Below, piece after piece: positions 11,506-25,411 of a DNA stretch of 64,000 nt. The notes below the pieces were generated by a model that was given only the letters and a program-made list of their open reading frames with translations, searched no databases and was not told the DNA's origin. Both the position numbers and the translations under genes were made by a program. The first letter of the stretch is position 1. Each line of letters begins with the position of its first letter. Source of the DNA: Pholis gunnellus (Eukaryota; Chordata; Actinopteri; Perciformes; Pholidae); NCBI GenBank assembly GCA_910591455.2, contig OU342823.1, positions 6,560,001-6,624,000 on the forward strand. The letters are read 5' to 3'.

Positions 11506-13495
11506 TGAGCTTTTATTAGACACACACCCTCCCACAGCGTATTCTCACAGCTTAAGCAAAACACCTCAACCATGGGAAGCCTGTGAATATGCAGACTGCC
11601 TTCATATACTCCTCCAATTTCTGATGCAAAAAACATTTTCAAACTATATGACGATAAGGTTGTTGTGCGTTTTGTTTTCTCTACTGGTTCCCCTTTTGTC
11701 AGGATGACATTTCTATCAGTGCTCTCCAAAACTCACCTGAAGGCTACAAAAATGATTCACACAACCGTTTTCTGTTTGAAGTTCTGTACCATACAAAAAC
11801 TTGATTCAAGTTTGAAAAAGAGTGTAGTGCTGGTTATTAAAAGAAACAATTTGGCACGTTGGTAGGAAACAGGATGCAAACATTAATCTCCTGTGTTAAA
11901 CTCTGAGGCCTAACCATCCACCCCTCCGGAAAGTCCTCCCTGAAAGATCTTATATAACAAGCCACTGAACTTGCACCTTTTCCTCTGAGTCACAACACAA
12001 TCACATGGCCACACAAATGAACTTGTTACCAGCTGCGACAGCGTGTTGCTGGTATTGTTTTCACCAATTGTGAGTCCGTGTGTGTCATTATGGCAAGATG
12101 TGGTCCTGGAGACACCTACTGTAGCGGGGACTACTGCAGTAGTGAGATCGAGATCAAAATGAAGGCAGAGTTTGAAAAAATATGTGGTCCAAGTAAGGGC
12201 ACAAGAAGTAGGTGGGTAGGAAGTGAGGAAGGGGCCATTGGCCAAAATTGAAATGGGGCATATTTTGATCAACATGAAAGAAAATTCAAATGCCTTTATA
12301 TCTTCAAACACAATAGCCTGAGCCTTTCAAACAGGTTCAATAATTGATTAATCCATCGCTCAGGTGAACAAGGTTGCTCTTTCCTATGACTCTAAGCTAA
12401 TTTGATTTAAATATAAGGATAATGAAAATGTGTATCCATGATATTTGATGCCCAGAAGCAACAGACTTTACCAGAAACATTCATAAGACATTTAAAATCA
12501 AGGCTCCATCAATGCTCATTAAAATTACATCTTCAGAATGAAGAATAAAAGAGGGAAGACAATGGCCTCAGGCTGAACTTTTACCTTGGTGTGACATCAT
12601 CTGAGCATCCCCATTTGCCTTAAGATGTTTATGTCCCTCAGAGCTTCAAGGAAACACTGCTGATTTTGTATTTGTGCATGTGGGAGTGCTTCCCCACACA
12701 GATTCTGTTCTAGTTTATTTCAATATTCTCCACTCTGATTCAAATCCCAGCGTACAAAAACATTCTTAATCTCAAGGAGAGCTGGCACGAATTTAGATGA
12801 AGCGGAGCAGCTCTTTTGAAATAAGGTTTACCGACAAAGATTCAGCAATGTATCTTTGTTATTACTTTGCAAATGTCACTTCTGTGACGAGGCCCAATAT
12901 ATTATAGTTAAAAGGATTATTTATTTCCCCTTGAGCAAATTTGTTTTGCAGAAGAATCAATTGTGTTCTTATTATTAATATATTGGGCGTTTTATTGAAT
13001 AGGGGTGAAAGGGACGGACGATTTTTATGATGCTAGAAATATTGAAGTTGTGTGAAGAGGGGCCTCACACGAAGGCAGTTAGTTGTTTCAACCCCACCAC
13101 CCTAACCACACACAGAATATTATACATTTCTTGTTTGGGGTCTTGGAGAACCTTGACCGTCTTTAACATCTTAAAAAAAACACTACGATATTTCATAACT
13201 TTGATACATTTTTTCCAGGGACACCAGCTGTAAAACATTATCAAATACAATAGCTTTTCATAGACTTAAGTTAACAGGATTTTCTAAGCAACACAACTTT
13301 TGGGAACGCAATGCTGCATGCTTCGTCTAAGTCAGGATAAGATACTGTACTTTGTTTGTTGTATGAATTATTTTTTTGGCAAGCAAAAGGAATATACTGT
13401 AAATGTATTCGAGCATTGCCCATATAGCATATAAAACAACAAATTGAATAGAATAGAATTAGAAATGAAATTATTATTGATTAAATATGAAATTG
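11506..13495. other. Non-coding stretch, nothing assigned
   Basis: About 2 kb of AT-rich DNA. The overlapping frames at 11910-12311 (minus, 133 codons) and 11361-11729 (minus, 122 codons, partly inside the transposon relic) have no motif or splice context that I can support. Confidence 0.5.

Positions 13496-13550
<55 letters not shown>
13496..13550. repeat. (CTA)n trinucleotide microsatellite, about 18 units
   Basis: Perfect trinucleotide run. It creates artefactual frames on both strands: poly-Thr on plus (13444-13794) and poly-Val on minus (13368-13571). Confidence 0.97.
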
Positions 13551-16391
13551 AACACAGACCAGCGTGATCAATGAAATTCACACCCATCAACCTGTACGAC
13601 CGTATGTAGGGTCACGCTTTCTGAGTCTACCATGTATGCTTTTATGTATGTATGTATGTAGGACAGATGTGTTGTTGTTGGCTTTCTGGAGGCTGCCTGT
13701 ATCGGCTCTGTCCTTGCACACTGAGACAAGGAGGGGGAGGTCACATACGAGTCCCAGGTGGGACCATCAGTGGCAGGATGCATTTGTGCAATAGAGTGAT
13801 GAAGCGCGAGGGAAGGAGGAAGTCTTGAGGAAACTTAAAGGGAAAAGAGAGGATGTAGGGAAGAGAGAGACGGGGAGATAGAGAGAGGGCCTGTTGGGGT
13901 GACCTCTCCTGTCCCTTTAAAGCTGTAGTTTACTTTTTGATTCCCCACAGAGCAGCGAAGGGGGATATACACACACTGCGCGTCCCTTGAGGAAGTTAAG
14001 GTGACAGTGGAATTGATACATTTCGTGCTCGATGGGTTAAATATGAGATTGCTGCTCAGATAGTTGATTCTTGAAACCCACTTTCCACCTTCATGTCAGA
14101 CATTACTGGTCGTTATTTGAAACTAGAAATGCCCCAATAAAACAATAAGAAATCCTCAATATGAGCTGGAGGTGGCAAACAGAGAGGTACAGTGTGCTTG
14201 CTTTGCATTTATAGCGAGGCGTGCTCTGTAATTGTTTTTCGATCTGCTCTCTGTGTCTGTTATTATTCTTGTTTAGCAGCAACTTAATGCTGAGGCGCAG
14301 GCTAATGGAAATCACCCCAAGCTTGCCTGTAGCTAAAGATGCCTGGCCAAGTCTCTCCTAATTGGGGAGGGCCTGTATATATTCAGCCACTTTATTAATG
14401 TAGGAGATTATCATCCACTGGTTTAGAAAAGCACTGCTTTGTATTTTTTCTTCTCAAATGTCCCCTGGCTTGTTCCTAAATCGCAGAGTATCCCACACTA
14501 AATGCCCCTACGCAAATGGAATTCACTAGAGCTCAGTACCTGCACACTTTCATCACCGTCATCCCTAAAATGAACCAGAACAAAGTTTTGTTCGAGCTGC
14601 CCCGTTCTTCTCGACCTGCCAAGGGATGCGGCAAACAATCTCTGCAGACAACTGCAGGGGATGCGGTGGAGTTCAGCAACATCAAGGTGTTGCAATGAGA
14701 TATCAGAAGTAAAAAACTCAGCCAGGATGACATGCTGTATTGGGGGGGGGGGGGGGAATAAGAAAAATCTCCGGGAGCAGATCTGATCGGTCTCGAGCCG
14801 CATCACCCCAAGAATCAGTTTAAAGAAAAAGAATGTCAGAGCTGGCAACTTGACATCAAAGAGGAATCTCCCCCTCAGATGTTTTTCTCGTTTTACCTGA
14901 AAGGCCACACGATGTTCCCCCTCCTGTTGCATATAGAGAGTTGGCTAGAGCTTGCTCAACCATTGCAAAAGAAACAGAATGCACACAGTGAAATTAAACC
15001 TGATCACTCTCCATGAGATTAGATATTGATTTGTCTTCCAAATGACAATGAAGCGATTTCTCTCTGAATGATGAGGCATTTATACTTCATACCGCCGTTT
15101 CCTTTTCCCCCGTGTCCACCATGAATTGAAGAATCTGATTTGATTGCAGAGCTTATGGCGTGGAAATATGCACTAACAATGAACAATACCTTAGATTTCT
15201 TCATGCGCCATACGCTTTTAGTCACTGTATGGCATGTCACTGAATTGAATCCCTCCTCTTTTTCTTCCATTTTAAAATATTTTGTCTTTTCTTTTGGTTC
15301 TGCAGTTACTTTCCCCTCTGACAGACTCTGATGGAGGAGTTTGAGCTCAGCACCGTGACCCTGGAGCTCTCTGCTGTTTAAATCTCATTTCTCCTGCTTG
15401 GTAGAGAAGGGCTTACTCTGGAGAAAGTAGTAATAACCACAGAATATGGTGAGTCACGTGACCTGAGAGCTTCATGGACAGTCCGTATATGAAGATGCAG
15501 AGGCAGAGGCACTCACGCTGAAGATCCAAAAAACCCCAATGGGCTGACACAGGAGGAGCACACGAGTATGCGAATGAGTCACGGACGGGAGATGTTAAGG
15601 GACTTACTGCAAGAGAAAACACCTCCCTAGAACTTCACTTAGGTGATTCATTGACTGACTGATATTAACAAAACACAATATATTTGTTTTCTTGCATTAT
15701 TTGAGCTACACTATGCAAAGAAGCAGCCTAATACCCTTGAGCCGTTTGCATATCATGAGTCATGAAACATTTTGTCAGGTAATTCTAAGAGACCCAAGGT
15801 CTATACATTTTTCATATGATTCATTTTTCCTGCAGCAGCATGGCGTCTAAACAAAACAAATTACTCTCCTTCAAAAAGGAACTTTTTATGCACCTCAGTT
15901 TGTGAACTGAAAGCAGGCTCCGGTCTGGTTTCTTGTTCCTGCGAAACAAAAGAGGAAAATAACAAACGCAGCTACACTTTTGTACATTTATGAGAAAGGT
16001 TTAACTAGGCAGCGACATAAGGTCCGGACTAGTCCCATAGCACTGACCAGAAAAACAGCCTTCTTTCCATTTGAGAATGGATCAATCAATTGTATTTCAT
16101 TGTGCGAACGGGTGCCCTGTACTCTTGTATTTACACGATACCAACACCCGGAGGCAATGAATATCCACATGGCCACGTCTTCAAATTTTGACAAATTTGT
16201 GCATTCATTATTCTTTTCCCCACAGAAATCAAACACTTATACCTTCTCTACAGTCTAATGTACATTTTATTTCTTTACATGTAAATTGTATAGAGAAAAC
16301 GTTGATGTATGACATAATTCTTCATCAACACAAATAGTAAGTTAATGCTTACAAGTTTCTCCGGTACATGCAAACATTTGTATCTATAGAT
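13551..16391. other. Non-coding stretch with purine tract and G15 run
   Basis: Holds a (TATG)n run (13643-13660), a GA-rich strand-asymmetric tract (13801-13889) and a G15 homopolymer (14742-14756). The largest frame (14498-14932, minus, 144 codons) owes its Phe and Pro runs to homopolymers and resembles no protein I know. The segment around 14200-14480 has a homeobox-rich look (several TAAT cores), which is too little to call an enhancer. Confidence 0.45.
14742..14756. repeat. Poly-G run (G15)
   Basis: Fifteen G residues. It encodes the Pro run in an opposite-strand open frame that I reject as a gene. Confidence 0.95.
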
Positions 16392-16922
16392 CAGGGTAAC
16401 CTGAGGCCCGTGTGCCACCATTGGCAAGCGATATTTAACTGATTAGCACACCAGCAATAAATGTGCAGGAGAGTTTTTTGAAAATCTGCATGCAAAATAA
16501 CTTCTTTTACAGCCAATGGCAATTGCGAGGTCTGCTATTTACGGTAGTAGAATGTTTTTTCCCCAGGTGCAAAATAATCTTACTCTGTCTCTGATTGGCT
16601 AGTACTCGTTTCCTTTTTCAAATAGTTTGTTAAGTTTATTGCTGATGAACAAGATTGGTAGAAAGGCTGGTAGGGTTAATGATTTCAACTCAGATGTGGA
16701 TGTTTTTATTCAAGTGCTCTCATATACTGTATAATATACTGATTATGGGATGAAGAGTATTTAACAAAACAAGTTGCTATGCATGTTGCCACTATGAATG
16801 GAATCAAATTACAGATCTGTTGGAGATCTATATTCAAATGTGAAGACATAAATAAACCTAATGTCTACCTTAATGTTGACATGGCACATTGAAACTGAAC
16901 TCAAAAAGGTCACCGACCCCTG
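16392..16922. mobile_element. hAT-type non-autonomous DNA transposon, about 530 bp
   Basis: The left end reads cagggtaacctg. The complement of the right end reads caggggtcggtgacctt, so the ends pair if a deletion of about five bases (ggtcg) is allowed on the left. CAGGG starts and a following GGCCCGTGTGCCACC-like block are typical of teleost hAT-derived elements. The eight bases outside the left end (16384-16391, ctatagat) match six of eight bases outside the right end (16923-16930, ctatcaat), as expected for a decayed 8-bp hAT target duplication. There is no transposase frame, so the copy could only have moved in trans. Boundaries are well supported; the subfamily is not known. Confidence 0.72.
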
Positions 16923-19900
16923 CTATCAATTTTATTGTCAAAAAATAAGTTAAATAAAAACTATATAGTTCTGTACAAACATCATTTCTAGGAGTAACGT
17001 TGATGAATGAGTCTAAAACGGGTTCATTTTCAATAGATCCGTGTCATGCAAACGTCTGCTATATAATAAGGGAATAAACCTCCAGAGATACTGTAGTCAG
17101 TCTTTGTGGTTGTCGTAACAAACTCAACTGTCAGAATATAAACCTATCATGAAGGAAAAAACATTTTTAAAAGAACAAGCCGTTCCATAGGGTGACTGAA
17201 GAGGGTTAAACCTCAAATCCTTGTCATGGTACATTCCATCTTACGTTATTTCACTGAAGGAAAGTGACAACAGAGGAATCGTCCTTCACACGAGCCTGAT
17301 CTAATTTCACAGTGACTGTCAGACTGACACCGTGTGCTTGTCTCGCTGCAGAGCCTAGTATTGTCAAGACAGTCAGATGTGCAGATTTCTTTTTTTTCCC
17401 AATTCAGAGAAAGCAAGATATAGATATTGTGAGTGTAAATCAGACTCGTGACATCTTGTCTGTTCAATCCACCCTCAGTATAGGAGGGTGGATTATGAAG
17501 GACTTGTTTCTTTGAGGTGAGTTTAGCTGCAGTTTGGAAAGAAACAGCCGAGTGAGTGCCTCTCAATTAACCAGAAAAATCAACACAGGGAGCATTTCAA
17601 GATTGCAGCTGGTTAGAAAAAAAAAGGCGTATCAAAAAATGACACATGTCAACACCTCTGGAGGCTCAGCCTTTGTTTCTCTTTGCTGTCTCCAATTAAC
17701 TTAGGGAATTCCCCCCCCCCCCCCTCCCCTCACTCTCACTGGCACCATTTCAGCACAACCTTGATGAATATCCTCAGGCTATTTTTGTAATTTTCTTTGC
17801 TTATTCATTTATGTAAAAGAAGATGCAGAGATACTCATGCGTGGGTTTGAATGGCAGAAGATATACCGGAGTCTTTCCGCAAAAAGTGAGCATCTCTGTG
17901 CTCTCGGAAAACAAAGGAGGATAAAACAGCCAAAATCGTATTGCTATTTGATGAACTAAGTGAGGCAAGACCAAGTGCCAAAGAAATATCGAAACACATT
18001 TTTGGATGAGTCTTGATAATGCAAATTATTAAGTTAAGTTTTATTTGGCAGCATATTTTCTCTGCAACCATCTTGAGCCTCAGCATACAAATGGAAAGAT
18101 GCTCCTGTGGTTCTGTGAGGTCAACTATTAAATGAGAGGGCAAGGTCATTGAGGAGGAACACAAAAGGGCGCTGGGGTGGTAACATCCATGGCAAGCAGA
18201 GTCCTTCCCAAGGCTGACCTTTGACACCTGGGAGAGGCTTACTGTAGAAACACAGCTTATTATCACTATTTCACTGTATACCATATACCCCTATAGATAC
18301 CTGGGATTTCCAGAGAGAAAGGTTTTGAATTTCTCATCAGCTCCAAACAAGAAACCCTAGCCTCGGATATGCAACCGTGAACTGTGTCAGATATCAGTGG
18401 CGGACAAATATAGACTCGGTGCTCCATAGAAAAGGTGCATTATTCACTTTGTGGTGCTATCTTATTCCTTGGACAGGCATGGGCAGACGATAGATTTGCA
18501 GTGTGATTAGGCTGCTTCAGAGGACATCCCAGTCACAGCAATCTGACGGATTCCCAGGGAATGTCATCCAAGCAGAATGTGGATTTGAACCAAGGAGCCA
18601 AGAGATGCATCCGTGAATTCCAGCATTATCCGATAACCCTGCTGAATATATATCGGCTGGTTGTTGTTATGAGAAAGTGTTCTTTTCACTGAGGGGGTTT
18701 TGTTATGTACATTCCATATAGGGACGTTAATAAAAAGGTATTACTCTAAAGCAAGAATAAATGTTATTTTGAAGAAAATTCATACTGGTTCATTGCTTAA
18801 AATGGCTAATAATAAAACAAAATCATCTGTATGGCCACAGCTTACATTGAGGACACTGACGTCATGTCTATTGATGATTAACCTGAATTGTGGTCACCTA
18901 GAGTCTAACTTGAGATTATGACCTGGGGGACGATACAGCAGGCATCCAGGAACATTTCTACAGGATAGAGTGTAGTAGAAGATACAGAGAAAGGGTTTTT
19001 TTTAACGGTACTCAGAGCCCAGACTCTTCACCGTTTTGACTGTTACGATTTACTCCATATCACACATAGCCCTTTCATGAAATAAAAAGTTTATGGTTAA
19101 TCCTTCATCACTCTATCATATGTCATCCTGAGACTTCTGCCAGAGCCTCACTGAGAGCCAAAGCTCCGTCCTGGGAGAGGTGCACCTGCATCTTAACTGG
19201 TTCCTCTTCATCAATCTTGGATGATGATAAATAATCACAACAAAAACACCACTCTGTGCGTGCTTCTGACAGTCACTCACATACTGTATGGATGGATTTT
19301 GTACTTTTTGAAGTCAGGACAGGCACAAGTTAGGAGCTAAATCTTAGCTCATACATTATATATATATATATACGCTGGTGTAAACCATTTGTGCTATTTA
19401 AGGAGAATTAGCCCTGAGGCAACTCAAACAACCTGCTCTTCTTTTATTAATAAGTGGTTGTCACAAAATGGCCCAGTGCCATACAGCGTGAGTTCTCTCT
19501 AGAGTTATCAGAGAAGCGGCAGCATCCAAGAGTAATAGAATTGAAATGTCCGCTGAGGTGTGGGAAAGCAGGATCAAGGGACCGGACCATGAATTGGTTT
19601 TAGGCCATCAATGGCTGGAAGTGCAGATGGATGTCTGCAAGGGCCACGGATGAAGTGAAGGTGAATAGCCAGTGGACCAATCAACCATTACTTTCCAGGG
19701 CGCTCCATGACCACCTGCTTGATGTGATCTCCATGTTGGAGATTCCCAGCTGCAGCCGTGCACCTGCCTACGAAGAGAAGCTGCATGCAATGCTTTAGAA
19801 GCTACATAGGCGATGCCATGCATTGTAGCCAGTCTTGTCTCCTCAAAATTAGATTCCCACAGTGAAACTAGATCGTGAATTATGTTTGGACAGAAACGTA

Positions 19901-21954
19901 TTTTGCTTTTAAGTTTAAGTTTCAAATGAGTCTGCAGAAGCCCACACAGGGACCAGGTCAGGGTGGTGGATTGGAGACAGCTGTTTGAGTCCAGTTTGGA
20001 TTAGTATTTTTATACTTCAAGTATTTTTGTAGCCTTAATAAAACCACTTCCATTTCAGCTGTGACACATGTCACCAGTTGTGGTGTGTACTACATTAAAC
20101 AGAGTTATTTAATGTACTGTAATGGATCTTTTTGCTGGATGAACTCTCTAATGATAACCTCCATTTCCCTGTATTTCTTTTTCACCTCTTACAAATACAT
20201 TCAAAATAATTGGTGCATAACAGTGTCTGTCGATATCACATCATGTATAAGCATCATTTTGCAGGTTTGGGGGATCCCTTTTGTTCAGCAAGTCCTCATT
20301 TCTGAAAACATTTTTCTAAAGTTGTTTTTATCAAACACTTTGACGTTTGAGCTCAAAAAATATTACTGCTGTGGAACCACAGCTGTGCAGAAATGCCTCA
20401 ATCTCAGATAAGAAACCGTATTTCCAAACAATAGCTTCATTTAATCATTCAGTCACAACATCTGAGTGAGAAAATTAATATTTAGGCTTCCCAGTTTCAG
20501 CAGTCCAGCACGTTCTGCAGTTTATCAACACATGGTTAGCCCCTGCAACTGAACGGTGAGATGCTAAAAATGCTGCATGAATTTTGTTGCAAAATAAAGT
20601 GAAGGCAGACAACACAACAATGAACGCAGACATACAGTATACAGACGTTGCATCTGTTTCTGGCTGTGGAGGCTCAGCGTGCGGTCTGTTCTGCTATGAT
20701 AAAGGCGATAAGGATGCAGACCAGCTTCACAAAGACTCACAGTTCTGGCTTGGGCTCAAAGATTAACACACACAGTCGCAACTGTCGTTACAATGCAGCC
20801 CACAATCCTCATTCACACGTCTAAACATCATCCGACGATCTCCTCAGCGCTGCGTTGGTGTGGACAGATGCTCAAACTGAATATCAGGTGGCGATACATT
20901 TTATTTATTTGCATCACAGTGTGAGTTGAGCTCTGTCATTGAAAGCTCAGCGTGCGTGAGTGGTTCTACTTTTGGTTAAAACCTCTTTGAGTTCTTGAGG
21001 CTTTTATGAGAAGGGGGTTTAAAATGTTAATGCTGTTTGAATTTGGTTTTGAAGGCGAAAGACTAAAACAAACCGGAGGTCCTTTGTTCTCCAGGGATAC
21101 TTTGACAGGTTTATGTTTATTTGATGAACTGAAATATGGAAAAAAAGGCCTCTGAAGCAGAGCTGGACATACAGAATGGGTTATGATATCCATGACCATA
21201 TGATAAAACGTGGTGGAGATGAGGCTTACAGTAAATACAACATCCAGGATAGTTTACTGTGAACAGAAACTCTATGCTGTTTGTAGTATTCATAGTAGGA
21301 ACACATGCTATATGAATGAATTCAGGAAATATTATATATTGTTTTGACATTTCAGCCCAAGAAAATAATGCCAGAGGATGTAGATGTTTAGAAAACAATA
21401 ACAAAATATGAATGTCTTGCAAAAGGTATAGCAAGGTACGTATATAATAATTTTTCTTTACTTAACTGTCTATTATCTGTCAGTTTATATCCATACATAA
21501 TGCATTTTAGAATGAATACATTTATTTGGATTTGTTTTACTAGGATTATATCCCTATTCTAAAATTCTTGTTAATTGTATTTTATTTTTAACAAGGTTTT
21601 TGCTCATTTTTTTATTTTTAGAATTTCACTTGCAGCTAACAGAATGAGTGTTTTTTTATGGCTAGCTTAAGGGCAACGTATTTTAAAATAATAACAAAAC
21701 AATTTTGTTGTTTTGTATCTGAATAAACCTCGGATGTGACTCTGTGTTGTCCCACAGGAATATTAAAAAGGTGTGAGTGACTTTCAAAGAGGCAGCTTCT
21801 CCTCTTTCCTCTCCTCTGCACCTCTGTTCAACCCTTACGGCAGATGTTTCTTTGAGCCCTTCGCAATTTCAAACCATGTTTTACTATGCAAAGACAGAGA
21901 AGGAGGCACACTGCCGAGGAAGCTAGGAACGACGACAAAAACAACTTTAATTAA
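16923..21954. other. Non-coding stretch, about 5 kb
   Basis: No gene recognised. Simple sequences are a C14 run (17711-17724) and a TA run (19357-19372). A short hairpin with GTGACA and TGTCAC arms lies near 20062-20075. The minus frames at 17835-18284 (149 codons) and 19608-19925 (105 codons) show no known domain. Confidence 0.5.
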
Positions 21955-22065
21955 GTGCACCCATCTATCACCCAGATGGCCCAGATTCAAGCACTCATGA
22001 CAGCACAGTCCCTGCTGGAGTGTCCTTGAGCAAGACACTAAATCCCTATCAGGAGCGATCAATGA
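21955..22065 (+). mobile_element. SINE-like fragment
   Basis: The phrase gctggagtgtccttgagc (22013-22030), then aagacactaaatccc, closely follows the body of teleost tRNA-derived SINEs as I remember them. A diverged box-B-like cagattcaagc lies just upstream (21981-21991). There are no clear ends, tail or target duplication, so this is a scrap of an old copy. Confidence 0.45.
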
Positions 22066-23599
22066 GTTTGGTTCTGTACAGTCTCATGTGTCCGTGGAAA
22101 AAACGACCTTTCAGAGATCAATTTCCCCTCTTTCAATTTCACATCACAGTATCAAAGACACAAAACCACATTTTATTTTAAGTAAAAAGCTGTAAGTGTG
22201 TAGTTTTATTTTGTATTCATACTCTATGCTTTCTGATTCAACTTTCTGAAGCAATATGAATACACATTTTATATCACAAGCTTTGCAAAAGTAGGGATTT
22301 AGTGTACACTATCGTCTAAGGCTACAATATTGTGCAATGTTTTTCATGCCATTTTGTCGACCACCTGCAGAGTTTCAACCCATCAATCTTTGTTTCTCTA
22401 CAGTAGGTGTCAACAGATCTTTCCAAACGGCTGCATTGTCTTGTGGGGGTGAAAATCGTTCATGTGTCGTATCAGCGTGGGAAACCCACCGGACTCGTTC
22501 ATTGTCATTCTGTCATTCGATTGGAAAAACCATGTTTCAACTAAAGGGATGACCCGCTGTCATCTCTGTCACTCACAGTGAGAGCCTGTGTCCACCAGGA
22601 ACCACAGAGCGCTCACTGTTATTATCAAAAGGAAGGTGTGCGCTGAAGCACGTTTCCTGTATTGCTGAGAGACGCCGAGAGACTTCTGCAAAGCACAATT
22701 CAAATATTTAGTATATTCTCAACAAAAACAACCATAATCCTCATTTCTCTTACCCATTGCATTGGCTTAGGACTGGTATCTCCTCCCCACAGGCTTGTGT
22801 TGCATTGCATTGCACTGACAGTTGGAAGTCAGACATTCACAGATGGTAGTTGGTATTTACAGCCTCTGTGCATTATAGCAACCCAAGTTGGAAACAACAG
22901 GAGACAAACATGGATGCCCTTGAGTTTCTCCCTGAATACAATGCACTTTTTGAAAAGCAGCGGTGAGTATTCATGCAGTTGCTCTACCGAGCCGAAACTA
23001 AATCCTCTAGAGAAACCCCCTACAACATTCAGATTATGTACAGTTAGTGCTGTTTTTCACTGTGCTGATGCATTTTGTTTCTTATTCTGACTGTATATAT
23101 TTAATGTATAATCTAAGGTACAATTTGAATACGATTATCACATGAAATTAGGTCCAAAATGTTACAACATTGTTGCTATATTTTCTGTAACAAGTCAGAA
23201 AACTACAAGTCTTAAGTAACAGTATCTAACATTAGCATTGATTCTTTGCCAAAGTAGTTATTCTTTGTCCACCCGACAATATTGGGGCCAGAGAACACAC
23301 TTACCACCTCACCAAACCCGGGCTCTTATTAACCGTTAAATAGAACTAATTAGGAACAAAATGTCGCTTAAAATGGAGTCTCAGGCAAAAATAGAATAGA
23401 GTAATTGCTTATTAAATCAACTATGAATAACTGCTGACATTCTGTTCATTTACAGACAAAGAGAAAAAAGGTGAAGAGGGTAAAAGTTCATTTTCATTTT
23501 AATCATGAATATAATAAGCAAGAGCAGCATTGTCTTTAACGTATTAGAATAACAGCAGCAAGAAAAGCAACAATGTTGTCAAAAATGTAATACATGTTT
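22066..23599. other. Non-coding stretch, nothing assigned
   Basis: No gene or repeat recognised in about 1.5 kb. The frame at 22662-23090 (142 codons) has no motif or splice context I can support. Confidence 0.5.
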
Positions 23600-24345
23600 T
23601 TTACTGATGTGGTTGGTTGGTAGCAACTTGAACCACGTTGGCCCCTCGTGTGGGCCTGTCCCTTTTTTGTGTCAATATTCGTGCGTTACGTGCATAGCGT
23701 CTTTTCAAAATAAACTTCCCCCTTCACAGGAAGTTTAGGTTTCGGCAAAAAAACAACACCAACTGGGTTTAGGGAAAGAACGTGATTGATGTTTACATGA
23801 ATGACTTGAACCACTGACGTGACTAAATGTTAAGTTTAATTTTAGTTTTGCACGGTATACACAAACCGCAGTGTCACGGATGGAAGCCCCGTTTTTGTGT
23901 TTATTGCATACACATGCTAAATGGGGTCTGTGTCAATGCCTAGGAGCGCTGAACCAGCTGCGTTATTTGATGTGTTTGGAGTGAGTAAAGGCTGTGCAGG
24001 ACTAGTGTCTTTTCCAAATAAACCTCCGTATTCACAGTAGATGTACATTTGCAGCTCGCTACATGCACACAGTGTCTTTTCAAAATAAACTTCCAAGGTA
24101 TATTTACTTAGTTTTGACGTTTACTTTGTTAGGTAGACGCAAAAAAAAAAGTATCTTGTTAGCTTTAGGGAGAGATGATGTTTGGGTTGAAATAACGGTT
24201 TCTTATTTTACTGATGCACATGGCGTAAGTCACTTAAACAAAACTTGTTGACTTGGTTTCACATGAGACACGAGTACCGATCTCCTGAGAAAAAGTCCTA
24301 CCAAACCGTCAACCCTGACCTCCTCCCAAAGCAGACTCTCTCTCT
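23600..24345 (+). mobile_element. Dispersed percomorph-type repeat, copy B (largest copy)
   Basis: Contains the block ttcgtgcgttacgtgcatag (23679-23698), then three direct copies of a cttttcaaaataaacttcc motif (23701-23719 and diverged or intact copies near 24010 and 24077). These are followed by ggaagtttaggtttcggcaa, a ttaggtagacgc block, a tttgggttgaaataacgg block and a ggtttcacatgagacacgag ending. The order matches the repeat family seen elsewhere in this window at 816-975, 31561-31690 and 59809-60072. It looks like a fused or internally duplicated copy. No coding capacity was seen. Confidence 0.6.
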
Positions 24346-24351
24346 CTCTCT
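24335..24351. repeat. Short (CT)n run
   Basis: Eight CT units next to the end of a dispersed repeat. Confidence 0.9.
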
Positions 24352-25356
24352 TTGCCAGTTGCTCTGACTGTCTTATACTGACAGATGGTTTTATGTTGGA
24401 GTAAGTTGAAAGCCTGGTGCGACTCATGCAGATGCTGAAGGGTCCCGTGGTGCATCTGCATCAGACGACGTGGACCACTGAACAAGTGATGGGATTTGAC
24501 AAGTTGGGAGTTAGAACGGGATGGTTATTTTGAACTGGAGTTGTTGAGTTTACTACTTGTAACTCTGACTTGAAAATATTTTCAATGGATTTTTTTTTTC
24601 TTGGAGGAAGTTTGAAATTCTGATAACATACTGAAATAATTATCCAACACAGCTGCTTGCCTTTAGTGCAAATGGTAGAAATACAGTGAATAGCTCTGTA
24701 CAGTATATACCAAAAGGGGACAGCACAACAGTTTGGATTTGCCCAGGGTGCGTTCCCCCGGTACACAACAACAACTAACATATTTGAGAGCTTGGTAGTA
24801 GAGAGCTGCACTACAGCTCAGCATTCAGCTGCAGCACTGATAATGTTTTGGCTTCTACCCCTTACAAGAATGATTGATTTACATGGCAAGCAGCATATTC
24901 AGAGCATGTCTCTCCCCGTAGCCAGATTTATGATGGTGCAAATATGCGCAGAGGTGAAAAAAAAAAGAAATACACACAGTAAGACTGAATTTAAAAATAC
25001 TGAGGTTGAGATGGTAGTTTGGAGCCACATAAACCTCTACAAACTCAAAACCATTAAAAATAAGTGGAATTACTCCTCCCTGCTAACCGTCTCTGTAGCC
25101 TGGGCTGAAATATCCTTCTAGATGTTGGCTGGTTGAGAGCGAGACATATCTTTCATCTCTTTGCATTTATATTTCAGGCATTTGGCTCACTGCTTGTGCA
25201 GGAATATGGAATTTTTAAGGGGTTGCGAAGCTTCTCTACTAGCTGGCTGACTGGATGCAGTCAATCTAATGCCTTAAAACAACGGGGACAGATGCAGCAC
25301 GGACAGTTACGGGAGTGAGGGACATGAAGCACCTGTCTGAGAAATGTGATAGAGAT

Positions 25357-25360
<4 letters not shown>
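24352..25360. other. Non-coding stretch, nothing assigned
   Basis: No repeat family or exon recognised; only short motif-free open frames on both strands. Confidence 0.5.

Positions 25361-25408
<48 letters not shown>
25361..25408. repeat. (AT)n microsatellite, 24 units
   Basis: Perfect alternating AT run, preceded by an (AGAGAT)-like purine stretch (25350-25360). It is self-complementary and so able to form a cruciform or hairpin. Confidence 0.97.

Positions 25409-25411
<3 letters not shown>

Noticed and set aside
13368..13794. Poly-Thr and poly-Val frames
   Set aside because: Artefacts of the CTA trinucleotide repeat.
14498..14932. 144-codon minus-strand frame
   Set aside because: Contains Phe and Pro runs from A and G homopolymers and matches no family I know.
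18396..18410. cagtggcggac, resembling the start of some hAT elements
   Set aside because: No matching inverted end or target duplication found within a few kilobases.
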